DNA of 53,877 nt. Origin: Maricaulis sp. Its GTDB lineage: Bacteria; Pseudomonadota; Alphaproteobacteria; Caulobacterales; Maricaulaceae. The DNA lies in contig JAQXCQ010000059.1 of the NCBI GenBank assembly GCA_029251785.1, positions 1 through 53,877 on the forward strand, in the 5' to 3' direction. Under the pieces are notes generated by a model. That model was not told the origin of the DNA. It ran no database searches and saw nothing but the letters and a program-made list of their open reading frames with translations. The stretch's first letter is position 1; each line of letters starts with the position of its first letter. This document shows positions 25,273-34,737 of this stretch, piece by piece. A program made the position numbers and the translations under genes.

Positions 25273-27819
25273 ATGACATCCACCCATCGTTCTGTGTTGC
25301 TCGTCGCAGCGTCCGCGATTGCCCTTTCATCGGGAGTTGCCGCAGCTCAAGAAATTCGCTCGGTCGACGTCATCACTGTCACCGCACAAAAGCGCGAACA
25401 GGGAATTCAAGACGTTCCTGTTGCGGTTACCGCCTATAACGAGGAGTTATTGCTCGCCGCCGGCGTTCGCGACATCAAGGATTTGATGATGATTGCGCCC
25501 GGGCTCAACATCACCTCGACATCTAATGAATTCGTCACTACGGCGCGAATTCGCGGCATTGGGACGGTCGGAGACAATCCCGGTTTGGAATCATCCGTCG
25601 GCGTTGTGATTGACGGTGTGCCGCGCGCCCGAAATGGTGTGGGATTTAATGACCTTGGCGAGTTGGAGCGGGTTGAAGTTTTGCGTGGCCCCCAGGGCAC
25701 ATTGTTTGGTGCCAACACCACAGCCGGGATCATCAATATCGTCACCAAACGCCCGGAATATGATTTTGGAACCAATATGGCTCTGGATTATATTGGTGGC
25801 GATGCCTCCGGCTGGGGTGTGTCAGGAGGACTGACAGGTGGCGTCAGTGAAGATATGGCAATTCGGCTCTTTGGAGGAATTCGGGAGCGTGATGGCTATC
25901 AAACGGTCAGCACATTTGGCGGGCCGCGTACAGAGACCGAAGATGGCGATCAAGATTATTATACTTTCCGCGGTCAAATGTTGTTGGACTTCTCGGACGA
26001 TATCAGCCTGCTGCTCGCAGCGGATATTACGAAACGAGAGGAAAATTGCTGCGGCGCGCCGAGCCTGGTTTCCGGGGCCACTGCACCGATCCTGAACGCG
26101 CTCGTCGCCGGAAGTCGCCCGATGCCGGGAAGTGAAGATCCATTTAGCCGAGATATCCAGGCGAACCGTGGCACGCAACAGGACATTATTGATAGTGGGG
26201 TTCAGGGCGAGTTAAATTGGAACTTCGATACAGTTGAATTTACCGCTATTTATTCTGATCGCAGCTATTCGCTAAGCTCCGGGCAAGATACCGATTTCAC
26301 CGGTGCGGATATTGTTTTCCGTGATCGAGCCAATAATACATTTGAATTTGACAATTCAACACTCGAAATGCGGTTCGCCGGTGCCGGCGAAAACTTGGAT
26401 TGGATGTTCGGACTTTACTATTCCGATGAAACCCTTATCCGAAATGACAGCATTCAAATGGGCGCACATTTCGAGCCGTATCTTGGTTTGTTAGGATCGG
26501 GCGGATTGTCGGCCACTCTGGTGTCTGATCTTGCTAACGGTTTGGCGGGTTATTCGGCCTTTCTGGGAAATCCTGTCCCCGGCTTTGCGGGGCTCGGATT
26601 TGGATCGGCAACTCCGCTGGGTGGTGGAAACCCGGTTGGTGATACCTTTACCCAGGACGGTGAAAGCCTTTCATTCTTTACCCATAACACTTGGCATCTG
26701 AACGATGCGACAGATCTGACATTTGGTCTGCGCCACACAAGTACTGAAAAAACCGCAAATTTCAATTTTGGTGATAGCAATACGCCGGCCTGCGATGTCT
26801 GGGAGCATGTCTTCGGTGATGCGCTGGATTTCCTCACTCCGGCCAATTTGGCCGTTTTGGGAGGTTATTCGACCGCTTCCAGCGTTTCGGTTCCCGGGCT
26901 CATACAATTTGGTACATTCACATGCCTGCCGTTCGCGCGGGATGTATTCAGCCAAATTGACCATAGCCAGTCGCTTGAAGAAAACGAGCTATCCGGCCTG
27001 TTGTCCCTGTCTCACCGCTTTGATGATGACCTTTTAGTCTACGGTACTTACACACGCGGCTATAAAGCAGGCGGTTTCAATCTGGACCGCTTTACCCAAG
27101 CGGGTTCCTCTGCGGTCAATTTTACCGACGTCTTGTCGGGCGCATCATTGTATCCCGCTCGTTTCGATCCAGAATTGGTGGACAGCTTTGAACTCGGGTT
27201 CAAAACAGAGTGGGCCAATGACACTGTTTTGGCCAATTTCTATCTGTTCTATTCCGATTTTGAGACCTATCAGCTCAATACGTTCAATGGCATAGCCTTC
27301 TTTGTTACATCGATCGACGGTGCATCGTCGCAGGGTGCGGAGATGGAGCTTTTGTGGTTACCGGAATCCATGCCGGGGCTGACATTCCAGGGTGGGGTGA
27401 CCTACGCAAATGCCGAGTATGCGGAGTTTGCGCCGACAGGAACGGCGGACGTCGATCGCCTGTCTGGGCAGAATTTTTCGTTGGCGCCTGAATGGTATGC
27501 AACAGGCTCTGTGTCTTATGAGGGTGAGTTTGAAGGTGGCCGGAGTTGGATGGCCCACTTGGACGGGCGATGGGTCTCGGACCAAAATACTGGCTCAGAC
27601 CTCGATCCGGAAAAAGAACAAGACGCCTACGCGCTGTTCAATGGCCGGCTTGGTATCGGCGCTGCTGATGATAGCTGGTCCCTGGAATTGTGGGGGCGAA
27701 ACCTGTTGGATGAAGAGTACATTCAGGTCGGTTTCGACGGCCCTTTCCAGCCCGGTTCGTTTAATGCTTTCCTTGGATCTCCGCGGAGTTGGGGGCTGAC
27801 TCTGCGCGCGCGTCGGTAG
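25273..27819 (+). CDS. TonB-dependent outer-membrane receptor
   Basis: The protein (848 aa) has a signal peptide ending ...VAAAQE, a TonB box-like VDVITVTAQKRE, a plug domain (QDVPVAVTAYNEELL, VVIDGVPRARNG, ELERVEVLRGPQGTLFGANTTAGIINIVTKRPEY) and a 22-strand barrel. The plug and ITVTAQKREQ opening are typical of the Caulobacterales/Sphingomonadales receptors used for sugars, peptides or siderophores. The last residues are LTLRARR rather than the usual terminal Phe/Trp, a small oddity. AGGGAG lies before ATG 25273. The divergent S9 peptidase suggests a peptide-related substrate, but this is inference. Confidence 0.95.
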   Translation: MTSTHRSVLLVAASAIALSSGVAAAQEIRSVDVITVTAQKREQGIQDVPVAVTAYNEELLLAAGVRDIKDLMMIAPGLNITSTSNEFVTTARIRGIGTVGDNPGLESSVGVVIDGVPRARNGVGFNDLGELERVEVLRGPQGTLFGANTTAGIINIVTKRPEYDFGTNMALDYIGGDASGWGVSGGLTGGVSEDMAIRLFGGIRERDGYQTVSTFGGPRTETEDGDQDYYTFRGQMLLDFSDDISLLLAADITKREENCCGAPSLVSGATAPILNALVAGSRPMPGSEDPFSRDIQANRGTQQDIIDSGVQGELNWNFDTVEFTAIYSDRSYSLSSGQDTDFTGADIVFRDRANNTFEFDNSTLEMRFAGAGENLDWMFGLYYSDETLIRNDSIQMGAHFEPYLGLLGSGGLSATLVSDLANGLAGYSAFLGNPVPGFAGLGFGSATPLGGGNPVGDTFTQDGESLSFFTHNTWHLNDATDLTFGLRHTSTEKTANFNFGDSNTPACDVWEHVFGDALDFLTPANLAVLGGYSTASSVSVPGLIQFGTFTCLPFARDVFSQIDHSQSLEENELSGLLSLSHRFDDDLLVYGTYTRGYKAGGFNLDRFTQAGSSAVNFTDVLSGASLYPARFDPELVDSFELGFKTEWANDTVLANFYLFYSDFETYQLNTFNGIAFFVTSIDGASSQGAEMELLWLPESMPGLTFQGGVTYANAEYAEFAPTGTADVDRLSGQNFSLAPEWYATGSVSYEGEFEGGRSWMAHLDGRWVSDQNTGSDLDPEKEQDAYALFNGRLGIGAADDSWSLELWGRNLLDEEYIQVGFDGPFQPGSFNAFLGSPRSWGLTLRARR

Positions 27820-27841
27820 GCTATTTGTGGTCAACAAGACG

Positions 27842-27873
27842 GGGCCGGGGCGTGTTGCGCTCCGGCCCTTTTT
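27842..27873 (+). terminator. rho-independent terminator of the TonB receptor gene
   Basis: GGGCCGGGGCG (27842-27852) pairs with CGCTCCGGCCC (27858-27868) around TGTTG, followed by five T. It lies 22 bases after the receptor stop. Confidence 0.9.
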
Positions 27874-28023
27874 ATTTGCTTTTGGGGAGAGGCTTGTATG
27901 TCAGTGGGAAGTACGTATTTTTAAACGTTATTCGTGTGATTTAATGTTTGCCGTGATGACCAAGTCGTAGTTTTCGCCAACACCGTCGACAAAATTTAAA
28001 ATTCGAGCCTGTACGGACCCGCC

Positions 28024-29070
28024 ATGACCCTTCGCGCCCGCCGCCTTCTCCTAATATCAACGGTGATCTGGCTGTTAGCGAGTCTGGGGCTCATTTTTTT
28101 CGGCCCGGTATCCTTAAGCGGAATTGAGACAGGGCTTGCTGAACGCGCCCGTGCTGCCTTGATTGAGCGAGAACACGATTGGGCGCAGGTGAGTGTGAAT
28201 GGGCAAGTCGCGACGTTGTCCGGTGCGGCACCCAATGCGCCCATGCGAGATGATGCGCTTTACACCGTGCTTCGCTCTACCTGGTCTGGCGGTGTCGTCG
28301 CCGGCGGGATTACCCGGGTGATCGACGATACCAGTGATATGCGGGCCGAGCGCCGGTTTGTGTTTAGGGCTGATTTTAATAATGGGCGTGTTCTCATTCG
28401 GGGTGATGCATCTGATGCGACCGCACGCGATGCAATCGCTCAGTACGCCAATACAAATTTCCCGGCGGGCGCGCAGACTGATCTGACGCTTATTCCGGGT
28501 AGTGCCAGCTCGGCGGAGTGGGTTGATGCTGCTATGCGACTCTTGGGGCAATTGGCACGCCTTGATCGCGGCTCCATTGTGTTGGATGCCGAGCAGGGTG
28601 GGTTGATCGGGGACGCCGCCAACCCACAAATCGCACAATCGGTTGCCGGTGCTCTGATGGTTATGCCCGAACCGTTTGAATCTGCTTTAGTGGTGACCCC
28701 GGCGGGAGCACCTGCGTCGGTGCGCATTGAAACGTCTGCAGGGTGTTCAGCGGTGTTGCGCGCTGCGCGCGGGGCGGGCGATATGCGCTTTGATGGTGGC
28801 GGTGCTGCACCCAATCCGTTTTCAGAGATCGTCCTACGGCGTGTCGGCAGAATGTTCAGTCTTTGTCCGAATGAATTACGCCTTGAATTGACCATCGACA
28901 CGTCTGTCGGCAGCGAAGATCTCGCCTCGCAGCGCGCGGCGGCCGTTCAAGCTTTGCTCGTGCAAGGCGGTTCGGACGAATCGCGTATTGACGTGTTATT
29001 GGCGAGTGATCAAATTCGGGTCATTGGTTTTGACGTGACCGGTTTCGAGAATACTGGGATTGAGGAGTAG
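28024..29070 (+). CDS. BON-domain envelope protein
   Basis: The 348-residue protein starts with a membrane anchor (LLLISTVIWLLASLGLIFFG). A BON-like domain follows with VNGQVATLSGAAPN and a second copy around NGRVLIRGDASDATARDAIAQYA. The C-terminal part (SDLAS..AAAVQALLVQGG..) resembles OmpA/BON double-layer folds. The pattern points to an envelope-associated protein, possibly binding lipid or wall. Its stop is four bases before the next gene, so the pair 28024-29625 is probably co-transcribed. Function unknown. Confidence 0.75.
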   Translation: MTLRARRLLLISTVIWLLASLGLIFFGPVSLSGIETGLAERARAALIEREHDWAQVSVNGQVATLSGAAPNAPMRDDALYTVLRSTWSGGVVAGGITRVIDDTSDMRAERRFVFRADFNNGRVLIRGDASDATARDAIAQYANTNFPAGAQTDLTLIPGSASSAEWVDAAMRLLGQLARLDRGSIVLDAEQGGLIGDAANPQIAQSVAGALMVMPEPFESALVVTPAGAPASVRIETSAGCSAVLRAARGAGDMRFDGGGAAPNPFSEIVLRRVGRMFSLCPNELRLELTIDTSVGSEDLASQRAAAVQALLVQGGSDESRIDVLLASDQIRVIGFDVTGFENTGIEE

Positions 29071-29073
29071 GGC

Positions 29074-29625
29074 ATGTTCTATCTGATTTGGCAGATGGGA
29101 TTTTTATTGCTGATTGCGTTTGCGGGCGGATTATTCGCCGGTTGGCAAATCTGGAGCTCGACTGCGCGCAGTGCCGAGGCCGATGAGGCGTTGGCCGAGG
29201 TGGCACGTCTACGCAAGGAAAACGAAAACCTGGCCCGACGTGTCGGTGAGGCCGAGAGCGAGACTGCCGCGATTCCGGCGAATGTAACGCCTCCCGTGAC
29301 TGAGGCAGCTGATTCTGCAGACACAGTGACGACACCGAAGCCGCGCACAACAATATCGACAGGGGCTTCATCAGCGAAGTCCGCTACGCCGACGCCATCG
29401 CCGGTTGATTATGCTGAGGCGAATCCGTCAGTTTCCGATGATTTGCTTGCGATTAAGGGGCTCGGCCCCAAAGCGGCGGCGATGCTGCGGGAGGGCGGGA
29501 TTAACAGCTACGCCCAAATTGCCGGCTGGTCGCCTGAGGATATTGCGCGTTGGGATACCAAAATTAGTGGCCGGGGCCGGATCACACGCGATGAGTGGGT
29601 TAAGCAGGCGAAGAAGCTTGGCTAG
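29074..29625 (+). CDS. membrane-anchored helix-hairpin-helix protein
   Basis: A single N-terminal membrane helix (residues about 5-25) is followed by a coiled coil (ADEALAEVARLRKENENLARRVGEAE), a Thr/Pro/Ala-rich linker of about 55 residues and a C-terminal domain, DDLLAIKGLGPKAAAMLREGGINSYAQIAGW...WVKQAKKL. This is the COG3743-like HhH fold, often called flap endonuclease-1-like, though no nuclease residues can be confirmed here. It follows the BON protein by four bases. Membrane-fixed DNA binding is inferred from the domain order only. Confidence 0.8.
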   Translation: MFYLIWQMGFLLLIAFAGGLFAGWQIWSSTARSAEADEALAEVARLRKENENLARRVGEAESETAAIPANVTPPVTEAADSADTVTTPKPRTTISTGASSAKSATPTPSPVDYAEANPSVSDDLLAIKGLGPKAAAMLREGGINSYAQIAGWSPEDIARWDTKISGRGRITRDEWVKQAKKLG

Positions 29626-29631
29626 CGCAGG

Positions 29632-30198
29632 CTAGTCGGTTTCTTCCAGCAAGGCATCACAGCCACAGGCTGGATTGTTGCGGATGACGTCTCGGGCATC
29701 ATAGCTGTTTGGTCCTAATTCGCGGTCGCCCGACCGGATCAAGATTTCCAGGCTGACTGTTTTCTCGCCCGCATTGCCATCAATGCGACTCCACAGCCCA
29801 ACCGAACTGCCAGACCGTCCGCCAGAGCCAAAGGACCGGCCGACCGAAGCGCCGACCTGAACGGGGTTGCGGTCATTTCCCGATACATCCTCCGCGGCGA
29901 CGATGAACCAATCCCCGCCTTCTTCCAGCGTCAGTTCCGCCGCCGCGGCGACGATGAACCAATCCCCGCCTTCTTCCAGCGTCAGTTCCGCCGCCTGAAC
30001 AAGCGCCATGTCGCGCGCCTGCTGCATGCTCATATCCGAGCCAGCATCAAACCGTGTGCGAAACCGGTCCTGTTCTATGCGCTGATCAGAATAGCCATGT
30101 CCGTCACCATAGGACGGGCTGTAGGTCGTGGGCGTAGACGTCGCACAGGAGGAGAGAGCCAGGGTGGCTGTCATCATCATCGGTATCAGTGTTCGCAT
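29632..30198 (-). CDS. lipoprotein with an internal 17-residue tandem duplication
   Basis: A lipoprotein signal is visible (MRTLIPMMMTATLALSSCAT; Cys at residue 18). The body is unrecognised. It contains two identical copies of AAELTLEEGGDWFIVAA in a row, encoded by a perfect 51-bp duplication at 29892-29993, so the reading frame is kept. The C-terminal part has GSGGRSGSSVGLWSR and ends CGCDALLEETD. It lies in convergent orientation to the HhH gene with a 6-base gap. Cell-envelope location is likely; function unknown. Confidence 0.75.
   Translation of the reverse strand: MRTLIPMMMTATLALSSCATSTPTTYSPSYGDGHGYSDQRIEQDRFRTRFDAGSDMSMQQARDMALVQAAELTLEEGGDWFIVAAAAELTLEEGGDWFIVAAEDVSGNDRNPVQVGASVGRSFGSGGRSGSSVGLWSRIDGNAGEKTVSLEILIRSGDRELGPNSYDARDVIRNNPACGCDALLEETD
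29892..29993. repeat. perfect 51-bp tandem duplication inside the lipoprotein gene
   Basis: Bases 29892-29942 and 29943-29993 are identical. The unit keeps the reading frame and repeats 17 residues. Perfect identity at all codon positions points to a recent duplication or an assembly error. Confidence 0.93.
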
Positions 30199-30258
30199 GT
30201 CCTATCCTCCGCGTCGCATGAAGAGTTAAGGACAAGAACCGCATCGCGGCAAGCCAAT

Positions 30259-32400
30259 TCAGTCGGCTGGTAAACTTGCGCACAACCGCTCGAGCAATTC
30301 CAGCGCAGAATCCGCGATGATCGTTCCGGGTGGAAAGACCGCTGCTGCGCCCATCTGGCGGAGCACGGGCTCGTCGTCGGGCGGGATGACCCCACCGACG
30401 ATGATGAGGATGTCATCGCGATTGAGATCGTGCAGGGCGGAGCGAAGTTCGGGCACGAGGGTGAGGTGTCCGGCTGCAAGCGATGATGCGGCGGCGGCGT
30501 GGACGTTTTCCTCCGCGGCCAGTTCTGCGGCTTCAAGCGGCGTCTGGAAGAGCGGGCCAATGACCACGTCCCAGCCCAGGTCGGCATAGGCCGAGGCGAC
30601 GACCTTTTGGCCTCGATCGTGACCATCCTGTCCGAGTTTGGCGATCAGAATTTTGGGTTTGCGCCCCGTACGGGCAAGGAAGTCTGTGGCTGCTGACCGG
30701 GCGGCGATGACCTTGTCATCCCGGCGTGCGGCTTCGCCATAAACACCCGTGACACCCTTTATTTCAGCAACATGTCGATCGAAAGCCCCTTCAATCGCAT
30801 CGGATATTTCGCCAACGGTTGCCATGGCTCGCGCAGCGTTGACGGCGAGTTCGAGTAGGTTGCCTTCGCCAGATGATGCGGCGGCCGTCAGGGCCTGAAG
30901 GCTCGACTGGGTTGTGGCATCATCGCGTTCCTCACGCAGGCGCACCAATTTGTCGACCTGCTGTTTGCGAACGGCATAATTGTCGACCTTGAGGACGGGC
31001 ACATCCTCTTCTTCGTCGAGGTGGAATTTATTGACGCCGGTGATTGTCTGCTGGCCACTATCGATCAGCGCCTGGGTGCGGGCGGCGGCCTCTTCTATGC
31101 GCAGTTTGGGGATGCCGGCTTCGATCGCCTTGGCCATACCGCCGAGATCATCGATTTCTGCGATATGGGTCATCGCCTTGGCGGCGAGATCGTGGGTCAG
31201 GCGCTCAACATAATGGCTGCCACCCCAGGGATCGACAGTGTCGCAGAGATGCCCTTCGGTCTGCAGCAATAGCTGGGTGTTACGGGCGATGCGCGCAGAG
31301 AAATCGGTTGGCAAGGCCAGTGCTTCGTCCAGGGAATTTGTATGCAATGACTGGGTGTGACCATCGACTGCGGCGATGGCTTCCAGTGTCGTGCGTCCGA
31401 CATTGTTAAACACATCTTGGGCGGTGAGGGACCAACCGGAAGTCTGGCAATGTGTACGCAGGCAAATCGACTTGTCGCTCTTCGGCGCAAAGCGTTCCTT
31501 GACCAGTTTGGCCCAAAGCAGGCGCGCAGCACGAAGCTTGGCGATTTCCATGAACACATTCATGCCGATGCCGAAGAAAAAGGACAGGCGCGGAGCAAAG
31601 CTGTCGACGTCCATGCCCGCCTCAATGCCAGTGGCAATGTATTCGAGCCCGTCAGCGATTGTGTAGGCCAGTTCCAAATCAGCCGGGGCACCGGCTTCCT
31701 GCATGTGATAGCCGGAAATCGAGATCGAATTGTATTTGGGCATGTGCTTCGACGTGTAGTCGAAAATGTCGGAAATGATCCGCATGGATGGCGTGGGCGG
31801 GTAGATATAGGTATTGCGAACCATAAACTCCTTGAGGATATCGTTCTGTATCGTTCCCGAAAGCTGTTCCGGCCTCACGCCCTGTTCTTCAGCGGCGACG
31901 ATGTAGAGCGCCAAAACGGGCAGGACCGCGCCATTCATGGTCATCGAGACACTCATCTTGTCGAGCGGAATGCCATCGAACAGGGTACGCATGTCGTAGA
32001 TGCTGTCTATCGCCACGCCTGCCATTCCCACATCGCCAGCGACACGTGGATGGTCGCTGTCATAGCCACGGTGAGTGGCGAGGTCGAAGGCGACGGAGAG
32101 TCCTTTCTGGCCAGCGGCCAGATTGCGCCGGTAAAAGGCATTGGATTCCTCGGCGGTTGAGAAGCCTGCATATTGCCGGACCGTCCAGGCACGCTGGGGG
32201 AACATTGTGGGGTAGGGGCCGCGCACGAAGGGGGCAGCACCGGGGATGGACGACTTGAAATCAATTTCCGCGCTGTCGACGGCACTATAGGATGTGGATA
32301 CGGCGATCCCTTCAGCGGTCGTCCAGCGTTCGCCGGGAGTTGCGGCGATGGCTGATGGTTCGCCCAACGTCATGCGTGTGAAATCAGGATAGCTTTTCAT
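30259..32400 (-). CDS. methylmalonyl-CoA mutase, large (catalytic) subunit
   Basis: This adenosylcobalamin enzyme interconverts methylmalonyl-CoA and succinyl-CoA, joining propionate and odd-chain or branched compounds to the TCA cycle. The TIM-barrel substrate domain has [38 protein letters not shown] and NTYIYPP. The C-terminal B12 domain (about 580-713) has [15 protein letters not shown], whose DxHxxG His binds cobalt, and [16 protein letters not shown] 32400 ([10 protein letters not shown]) overlaps the small-subunit stop as TAATG, so the pair is coupled. The in-frame ATG 32475 lies in the small-subunit gene and is rejected. At 713 aa the length is standard. Confidence 0.97.
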   Translation of the reverse strand: MKSYPDFTRMTLGEPSAIAATPGERWTTAEGIAVSTSYSAVDSAEIDFKSSIPGAAPFVRGPYPTMFPQRAWTVRQYAGFSTAEESNAFYRRNLAAGQKGLSVAFDLATHRGYDSDHPRVAGDVGMAGVAIDSIYDMRTLFDGIPLDKMSVSMTMNGAVLPVLALYIVAAEEQGVRPEQLSGTIQNDILKEFMVRNTYIYPPTPSMRIISDIFDYTSKHMPKYNSISISGYHMQEAGAPADLELAYTIADGLEYIATGIEAGMDVDSFAPRLSFFFGIGMNVFMEIAKLRAARLLWAKLVKERFAPKSDKSICLRTHCQTSGWSLTAQDVFNNVGRTTLEAIAAVDGHTQSLHTNSLDEALALPTDFSARIARNTQLLLQTEGHLCDTVDPWGGSHYVERLTHDLAAKAMTHIAEIDDLGGMAKAIEAGIPKLRIEEAAARTQALIDSGQQTITGVNKFHLDEEEDVPVLKVDNYAVRKQQVDKLVRLREERDDATTQSSLQALTAAASSGEGNLLELAVNAARAMATVGEISDAIEGAFDRHVAEIKGVTGVYGEAARRDDKVIAARSAATDFLARTGRKPKILIAKLGQDGHDRGQKVVASAYADLGWDVVIGPLFQTPLEAAELAAEENVHAAAASSLAAGHLTLVPELRSALHDLNRDDILIIVGGVIPPDDEPVLRQMGAAAVFPPGTIIADSALELLERLCASLPAD

Positions 32401-33830
32401 TATGCATCTCCCTCCAGCGCAGTCGCCCATCGCATTGGCAGCATCGCGCCCTCTTCGGGATCCAAGTGAGGCCAAGTGTCATCTACGTCGACGGCTTTGG
32501 GGTCAGGGTCAGGGAATTTATTGACGCCGATCAGGGTTTCTGATCGCTCCATAATGGCCTGTTGGCGACTGTTGCGTGCCGCGCTGATCAGTCCCTGGAA
32601 CCAGCCACTTTTCATGGAATCATACAATCCGCCGCGGGTTTCGATGTCCTGGAATAATTGCCAGGCGGCATTGGCCAGCTTGTCGCTCAGAGTCTCGTGC
32701 AGGTAACTGCCTGCCGCCGGATCCGTGACCTTGCCGAGATGGCTCTCCTCGGCCAGCAACATGTGAAGATTGCGGGCAATACGACGCCCAAAACGTGTGG
32801 GACGCCCGAGCGCTTCGGTGAGCGGGCGAATAGTGATCGTATCTGCGCCGCCGCTCGCCGCTGCAAAACCGGCGCAGGAGACGCGGATCAGATTACTCCA
32901 TGGGTCGGTCGCGCTAAGCATTCGGTAGGAGGTGGTCGTTTGTAGACTCAGACGGGATGCGGCGTCGGAGGCGCCAAATGCGCCGGCCATTCGGGCCCAG
33001 ATACGCCTTGCGGCACGGAGTTTGGCGATTCCCAAATGAATGTCAGCATCGACAGCCAAACGGCCTTCAATTGCTGTGGCGGCCTGGTTGGCTTCCAGGC
33101 CCGCATCCATCAGCAGGCGCATATAGCTGGCGCCAGATGCCACCAGCATGGCGAGCTCTTGCACTTCCGTGCCGCCCGCTTCAAAGGCCAATGACGCATT
33201 GCATCGCATGATTTTCAATTTCGGAAAGGCTGCGGCCGTCAATTGCGCGAGGTCGATAACCGAGTCGAAATCCTGGTCGGAATAGCGGATCGCCTGCCGC
33301 GCCCGCAATTCGATCGGGGCTAGGCCAAGTCCGCCACTCACCTCGTCGCCGTCGAGGCGCCGGCGAGCAAATAATGTGATCAGCAGGTTTGCGTGATCGG
33401 TGGAATGGTTGAGTGCGTCCAAATGAACCGGTGCGAGGCTCAGATCGACGCCACGCAGTGTTTCATCGAGCGATTCCAGATCACAGGCGGCTAAACCCAG
33501 CTTACCAGCGGGATCCAGGCGCAATTCCAATTCGGAGACGCCCCCAATCAAATCTTCCAGCGCAGCCGCGTTGGCCGCAGCCGGGGTTGCCTCTACCAGA
33601 GTTTGCCTCATGCCCCAGGGAAGATGTTGGTCGCGGGGGGCGTGATCAACCGACTGGCTGCCCTCGGGCGCGTCAAAAAAGATCGGACCACGCGTAATGC
33701 CATCACTGGTAGAGCGAACGAGCGTGTCATCAAAATCGGCACCACGCAGGGCTTTTTCGGCCAGTTGTGCCCAATCGCCAGTCGTCGGCGTCGGAAATCC
33801 ATCAGCGAAGGCGAGCACTGTCTTGGTCAT
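32400..33830 (-). CDS. methylmalonyl-CoA mutase, small subunit
   Basis: The 476-residue protein is related to the mutase large subunit but has no cobalamin domain, as is usual for the beta subunit of the heterodimer. Conserved mutase-type segments are [57 protein letters not shown] and the later [19 protein letters not shown]. Catalytic residues are not expected here. ATG 33830 lies just inside the divergent region with the DUF2793 gene. It forms a coupled operon with the large subunit. It lacks an accompanying MeaB-like chaperone gene in this window. Confidence 0.93.
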   Translation of the reverse strand: MTKTVLAFADGFPTPTTGDWAQLAEKALRGADFDDTLVRSTSDGITRGPIFFDAPEGSQSVDHAPRDQHLPWGMRQTLVEATPAAANAAALEDLIGGVSELELRLDPAGKLGLAACDLESLDETLRGVDLSLAPVHLDALNHSTDHANLLITLFARRRLDGDEVSGGLGLAPIELRARQAIRYSDQDFDSVIDLAQLTAAAFPKLKIMRCNASLAFEAGGTEVQELAMLVASGASYMRLLMDAGLEANQAATAIEGRLAVDADIHLGIAKLRAARRIWARMAGAFGASDAASRLSLQTTTSYRMLSATDPWSNLIRVSCAGFAAASGGADTITIRPLTEALGRPTRFGRRIARNLHMLLAEESHLGKVTDPAAGSYLHETLSDKLANAAWQLFQDIETRGGLYDSMKSGWFQGLISAARNSRQQAIMERSETLIGVNKFPDPDPKAVDVDDTWPHLDPEEGAMLPMRWATALEGDA

Positions 33831-33986
33831 GCGATCATCGTCCCGTTCGGGCCATTGCGTTGTTTAAGTGGAGAAATGGCATGTGTGCGCCTCCCGTCAA
33901 GTCCAGACAGCAATCTGGATAGGACAGGTGGTTATCCCCGGGTGGAGTACTGGCGGCATTATAGCGGCATTCTAATGGAGACCGCG

Positions 33987-34709
33987 ATGACCGATACCAG
34001 CCCGAATCTGGACCTGCCTCTCATCATGCCAGCCCAGGCGCAAAAACATGTCACGGTAAATGAAAGCCTTCTGCGGCTGGATGCGTTGGTGCAAACCCGC
34101 GTGCAGAGTCGCAGTGTCAAACCGCAGCCAACAAATCCACATGATGGCCAAGCTTGGATCTTACCAGCGGGGCGGACAGGCGATCAGTGGGGCGTGATGA
34201 GCGTCGGAAACCTGGCCATCTGGCGTGATGGTGTCTGGACCGAATTGCCTGCTCAACCGGGGTGGCGGGTGTACGTGCTCGACGAAGCAGGCACGGCCTT
34301 CTTTGATGGCGGAAGTTGGCGTGCAGCCGGCGCTTCAATGATCACCGCCCAAGCCGATAATGGGGCGCATTCGCTGAGTCGGATTATTGCGCATCGCACG
34401 GGTGAGCTGGGTGGAGCCAATGTTGTGACAGGGGCTGTAATCCCAACCCGGTCCGTCGTGTTTTGTGTCTCTGTCCGTGCGGTCAGCGATATCACCGGTG
34501 CGAGTAGTTTTGACTGTGGCGTGTCGGGGCAGGAGAATAAATTTGGCGGCTCTTTGGGGCTTGCTATTGGAAGTCATAATCTGGGGGTTGTTGGGCCGAC
34601 AGCTTATTATAGCGACACGCCAGTGGTATTGACGGCGAATGGCGGTGACTTCACAGGAGGCAGTGTTGATGTTGCGATTCATGCCTGGGTGCCCAAAGCC
34701 CCAGATTAG
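33987..34709 (+). CDS. DUF2793 domain-containing protein
   Basis: The 240-residue product from ATG 33987 begins with the DUF2793 hallmark LDLPLIMPAQAQKHVTVNESLLRLDALVQ. A Gly/Trp-rich region follows (PAGRTGDQWGVMSVGNLAIWRDGVWTELPAQPGWRVYVLDEAGTAFFDGGSW), then a beta-rich C-terminal domain. DUF2793 proteins occur near gene-transfer-agent and tail-fibre genes of Rhodobacterales and Caulobacterales and look like fibre or adhesion modules. Here the gene is alone. GGAG lies six bases before the start; a longer frame from 33603 overlaps the mutase gene and has no support. Role not known. Confidence 0.85.
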   Translation: MTDTSPNLDLPLIMPAQAQKHVTVNESLLRLDALVQTRVQSRSVKPQPTNPHDGQAWILPAGRTGDQWGVMSVGNLAIWRDGVWTELPAQPGWRVYVLDEAGTAFFDGGSWRAAGASMITAQADNGAHSLSRIIAHRTGELGGANVVTGAVIPTRSVVFCVSVRAVSDITGASSFDCGVSGQENKFGGSLGLAIGSHNLGVVGPTAYYSDTPVVLTANGGDFTGGSVDVAIHAWVPKAPD

Positions 34710-34737
34710 AAGATGCGATTGTTGAAGATAAGCAGTT

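Noticed and set aside
31357-32160. 267-codon plus-strand frame inside the methylmalonyl-CoA mutase gene
   Set aside because: Fully antisense to a well-conserved enzyme; no ribosome-binding site or recognisable domain.
33603-33986. N-terminal extension of the DUF2793 protein back to 33603
   Set aside because: It runs over the mutase small-subunit gene and the promoter region; GGAG before ATG 33987 and the family start at LDLPLIMPAQAQKH support the short form.
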